This document shows, piece by piece, positions 32,868 to 33,938 of a DNA stretch of 33,938 nt. The position numbers were made by a program, and so were the translations under genes. Positions within the stretch are counted from its first letter, which is position 1; the number at the start of each line of letters is the position of its first letter. This DNA comes from Candidatus Borkfalkia stercoripullorum (GTDB taxonomy: Bacteria > Bacillota > Clostridia > Christensenellales > Borkfalkiaceae): contig DWXC01000014.1 of NCBI GenBank assembly GCA_019119395.1, positions 1 through 33,938 of the forward strand, given 5' to 3'. The notes below the pieces were generated by a model. The model was not told the origin of the DNA, ran no database searches, and saw nothing but the letters and a program-made list of their open reading frames with translations.

Positions 32868-33641
32868 ATGAACAAAATTGTTGTGTTGGATGGCAATGGC
32901 GAGTTTACAAAAGAACTTGCCGACAGATTGACAAAAGAAGGGTTTGAAGTGAGCGGCATTGCCGACGACGGGGAAGTCGGGCTGGAATATATTCGCCAGT
33001 TTCAGCCGGACGTTGTGATCGTCGGCATGGTTTTAAAGGCGATCGACGGATTCGGCGTTTTGGACAAGCTGAAAGAAAGCGGAGAAAAAAGGGATATCAT
33101 TGCGGTCGGCAGTTTCAACGACGACGCCGTCGTGGCAAAAGTGCTGGCAAAAGGGGCAAAGTATTATTTGATGAAGCCCGTTTCCGCGGGGCTTGTTGTG
33201 GAAAGGGTGAAAGAGCTTACGTCCGAAAAGCGTTACGCCGCGCCGAATCCGTCGTCGGTGAGCGTCCGCGAACGCAAAAGTTATGCGAGCCTGGACGAAA
33301 AGATCAGCAATATATTTATTTCGATCGGGATACCTGCAAGCATCAAAGGATACGGGTATTTGCGCGAGGGCGTCAAAATGGCGGTGGAGAATCCTTCCAT
33401 CATAAACAACATAACGAAAGAATTGTACCCGAAAATTGCGGAGAAGTGTTCCACGACTCCGAGCAAAGTAGAGCGCGCGATCCGCCACAGCATTGAGGTC
33501 GCGTTCAATAAAGGACGCATCGACGCGATCAATTCCATTTTCGGCGTGCGCGTGTACATCGGTACGGAAAAGCCGACAAACAGCGAGTTCATCGCTTTGC
33601 TTGCCGATAAATTGTTGCTCGACGCGGCCTCCGGTAATTGA
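32868..33641 (+). CDS. spo0A: Spo0A orthologue with a degenerate receiver domain
   Basis: A 257-residue response regulator that normally starts sporulation when phosphorylated. The C-terminal DNA-binding domain (about 140-252) is a clear Spo0A effector: ITKELYPKIAEKC, TTPSKVERAIRHSIEVAF, IDAINSIFG and KPTNSEFIALLADKL. The N-terminal receiver fold is recognizable (PDVVIV, MKPVS with Lys103), but the phospho-accepting Asp (D56 in Bacillus) is Gly53 in VIVGMVLKAIDG, the Met-Pro after it is Leu-Lys, the acidic pair near the N-terminus is Asp8-Gly9, and the switch Thr is Gly81. Phosphorylation at the usual site is impossible. GGAGG lies 12 nt before the ATG. It is probably a single-gene unit. Confidence 0.92.
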   Translation: MNKIVVLDGNGEFTKELADRLTKEGFEVSGIADDGEVGLEYIRQFQPDVVIVGMVLKAIDGFGVLDKLKESGEKRDIIAVGSFNDDAVVAKVLAKGAKYYLMKPVSAGLVVERVKELTSEKRYAAPNPSSVSVRERKSYASLDEKISNIFISIGIPASIKGYGYLREGVKMAVENPSIINNITKELYPKIAEKCSTTPSKVERAIRHSIEVAFNKGRIDAINSIFGVRVYIGTEKPTNSEFIALLADKLLLDAASGN

Positions 33642-33658
33642 ATAAAAGAAAATATTTA

Positions 33659-33701
33659 TATAAAAGCCGTTGGATTTGCTTGCAATTCATCGGCTTTTAT
33701 A
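33659..33701 (+). terminator. Terminator of spo0A, interleaved with the tRNA-Leu promoter
   Basis: Perfect 11-bp arms TATAAAAGCCG (33659-33669) and CGGCTTTTATA (33691-33701) enclose a 21-nt loop. A T-rich tail follows. Confidence 0.65.
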
Positions 33702-33708
33702 TTATAAT
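33680..33708 (+). promoter_or_regulatory. Sigma-A promoter of tRNA-Leu
   Basis: TTGCAA (33680-33685) and TATAAT (33703-33708) are 17 nt apart. The -35 lies in the loop of the spo0A terminator hairpin. Confidence 0.75.
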
Positions 33709-33731
33709 TTTTATGTTTACGAGTTTGATAA

Positions 33732-33818
33732 GCCGCTGTGGTGAAACTGGCAGACGCGCCAGACTCAAAATCTGGTGGTAGCGATACCGTGTCGGTTCGA
33801 GTCCGACCAGCGGCACCA
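33732..33818 (+). tRNA. tRNA-Leu(CAA)
   Basis: The acceptor stem GCCGCTG/CAGCGGC with discriminator A and encoded CCA closes the cloverleaf. The anticodon stem CCAGA/TCTGG holds the loop CTCAAAA, anticodon CAA at 33766-33768, reading UUG. The variable region is long, as in class II tRNAs, and the T-arm contains GGTTCGAGTCC. Confidence 0.97.
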
Positions 33819-33824
33819 ACTCTT

Positions 33825-33877
33825 AATAGCTTGAACTTCTTTGTCATAAAAAGAATGTTCGGGCTATTTTGTTTTAT
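33825..33877 (+). terminator. Terminator behind tRNA-Leu
   Basis: AATAGC (33825-33830) pairs with GCTATT (33863-33868) and the helix continues inward with G-U pairs (TTGAAC with GTTCGG), around a loop near 33843-33849. A T-rich tail follows from 33867. Confidence 0.7.
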
Positions 33878-33916
33878 TGAGGAATTTGAGAAGTTCCGAA
33901 AGTAAAAAGAAAAGGA

Positions 33917-33938
33917 GCACGCGGATTTCCGCGTGCCC
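33917..33938. terminator. GC-rich hairpin at the window edge
   Basis: Arms GCACGCGGA (33917-33925) and TCCGCGTGC (33928-33936) form a tight hairpin. Read leftward it is followed by a T-rich stretch, so it may end a minus-strand gene outside the window. The right flank is cut off. Confidence 0.45.

Noticed and set aside
33656-33847. A 63-codon minus-strand frame over tRNA-Leu
   Set aside because: It is the antisense translation of a tRNA gene, a common false gene call.

Overview
The window reads as a chromosomal segment of an endospore-forming Bacillota, probably an uncultured Clostridia lineage. The evidence is an intact sporulation sigma factor (SigK type), a Spo0A orthologue, the mcsA-mcsB-clpC stress operon, DegV, CIRCE elements at groESL, AGGAGG-type ribosome binding sites and textbook sigma-A promoters. 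The coding sequence is GC-rich, so many long antisense open frames are shadows. The exact taxon cannot be fixed by eye.

Layout. 1-650: the 3' end of a phage-like gene, then a small DUF378 membrane protein. 697-5173: an operon for an ABC exporter (ATPase and FtsX-type permease) with a MarR regulator and a DtxR/MntR-family regulator; an inverted repeat just behind the promoter looks like its operator. 5195-5957: sigK, preceded by a SigE-like promoter. 6030-10814: mcsA-mcsB-clpC-hpf, with no ctsR and no visible CtsR box, but a foldable 5' leader. 10840-11664: a YihY/BrkB membrane protein that looks leaderless. 11680-14887: degV-apbE-NusG domain II-Gx transporter, a DegV plus flavinylation-type group. 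14870-15003: tRNA-Ser(CGA).

15004-16640 is an accessory island behind tRNA-Ser. It holds the C-terminal remnant of a large serine recombinase, two tandem small zinc-ribbon proteins, a truncated phage-type HTH gene, a phage-structural-like fragment and, between the last two on the minus strand, a strong candidate for an unassigned structured RNA of about 275 nt. The RNA has a perfect TTGACA-N17-TATAAT promoter, three domains each with a possible pseudoknot or kissing interaction, and a terminal hairpin followed by a U-run.

16642-18873 (minus): a class A penicillin-binding protein. 18945-28563: miaB-mutS-mutL-miaA-ynbB, then a GNAT acetyltransferase and a methyltransferase. 28611-30713 (minus): groES-groEL. 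The groES/comEB divergent gap holds two CIRCE elements; on its other side lie a dCMP deaminase and a cyclophilin. 31926-32723: a membrane-dipeptidase family protein. 32801-33641: a Spo0A orthologue whose receiver domain lacks the phospho-accepting Asp. 33732-33818: tRNA-Leu(CAA).

How it fits together: protein quality control (McsAB, ClpC, GroESL, cyclophilin), ribosome hibernation (HPF), sporulation control (Spo0A, SigK), DNA mismatch repair and tRNA modification make up the core genome. The novelty is in the island RNA and in the unusual Spo0A.
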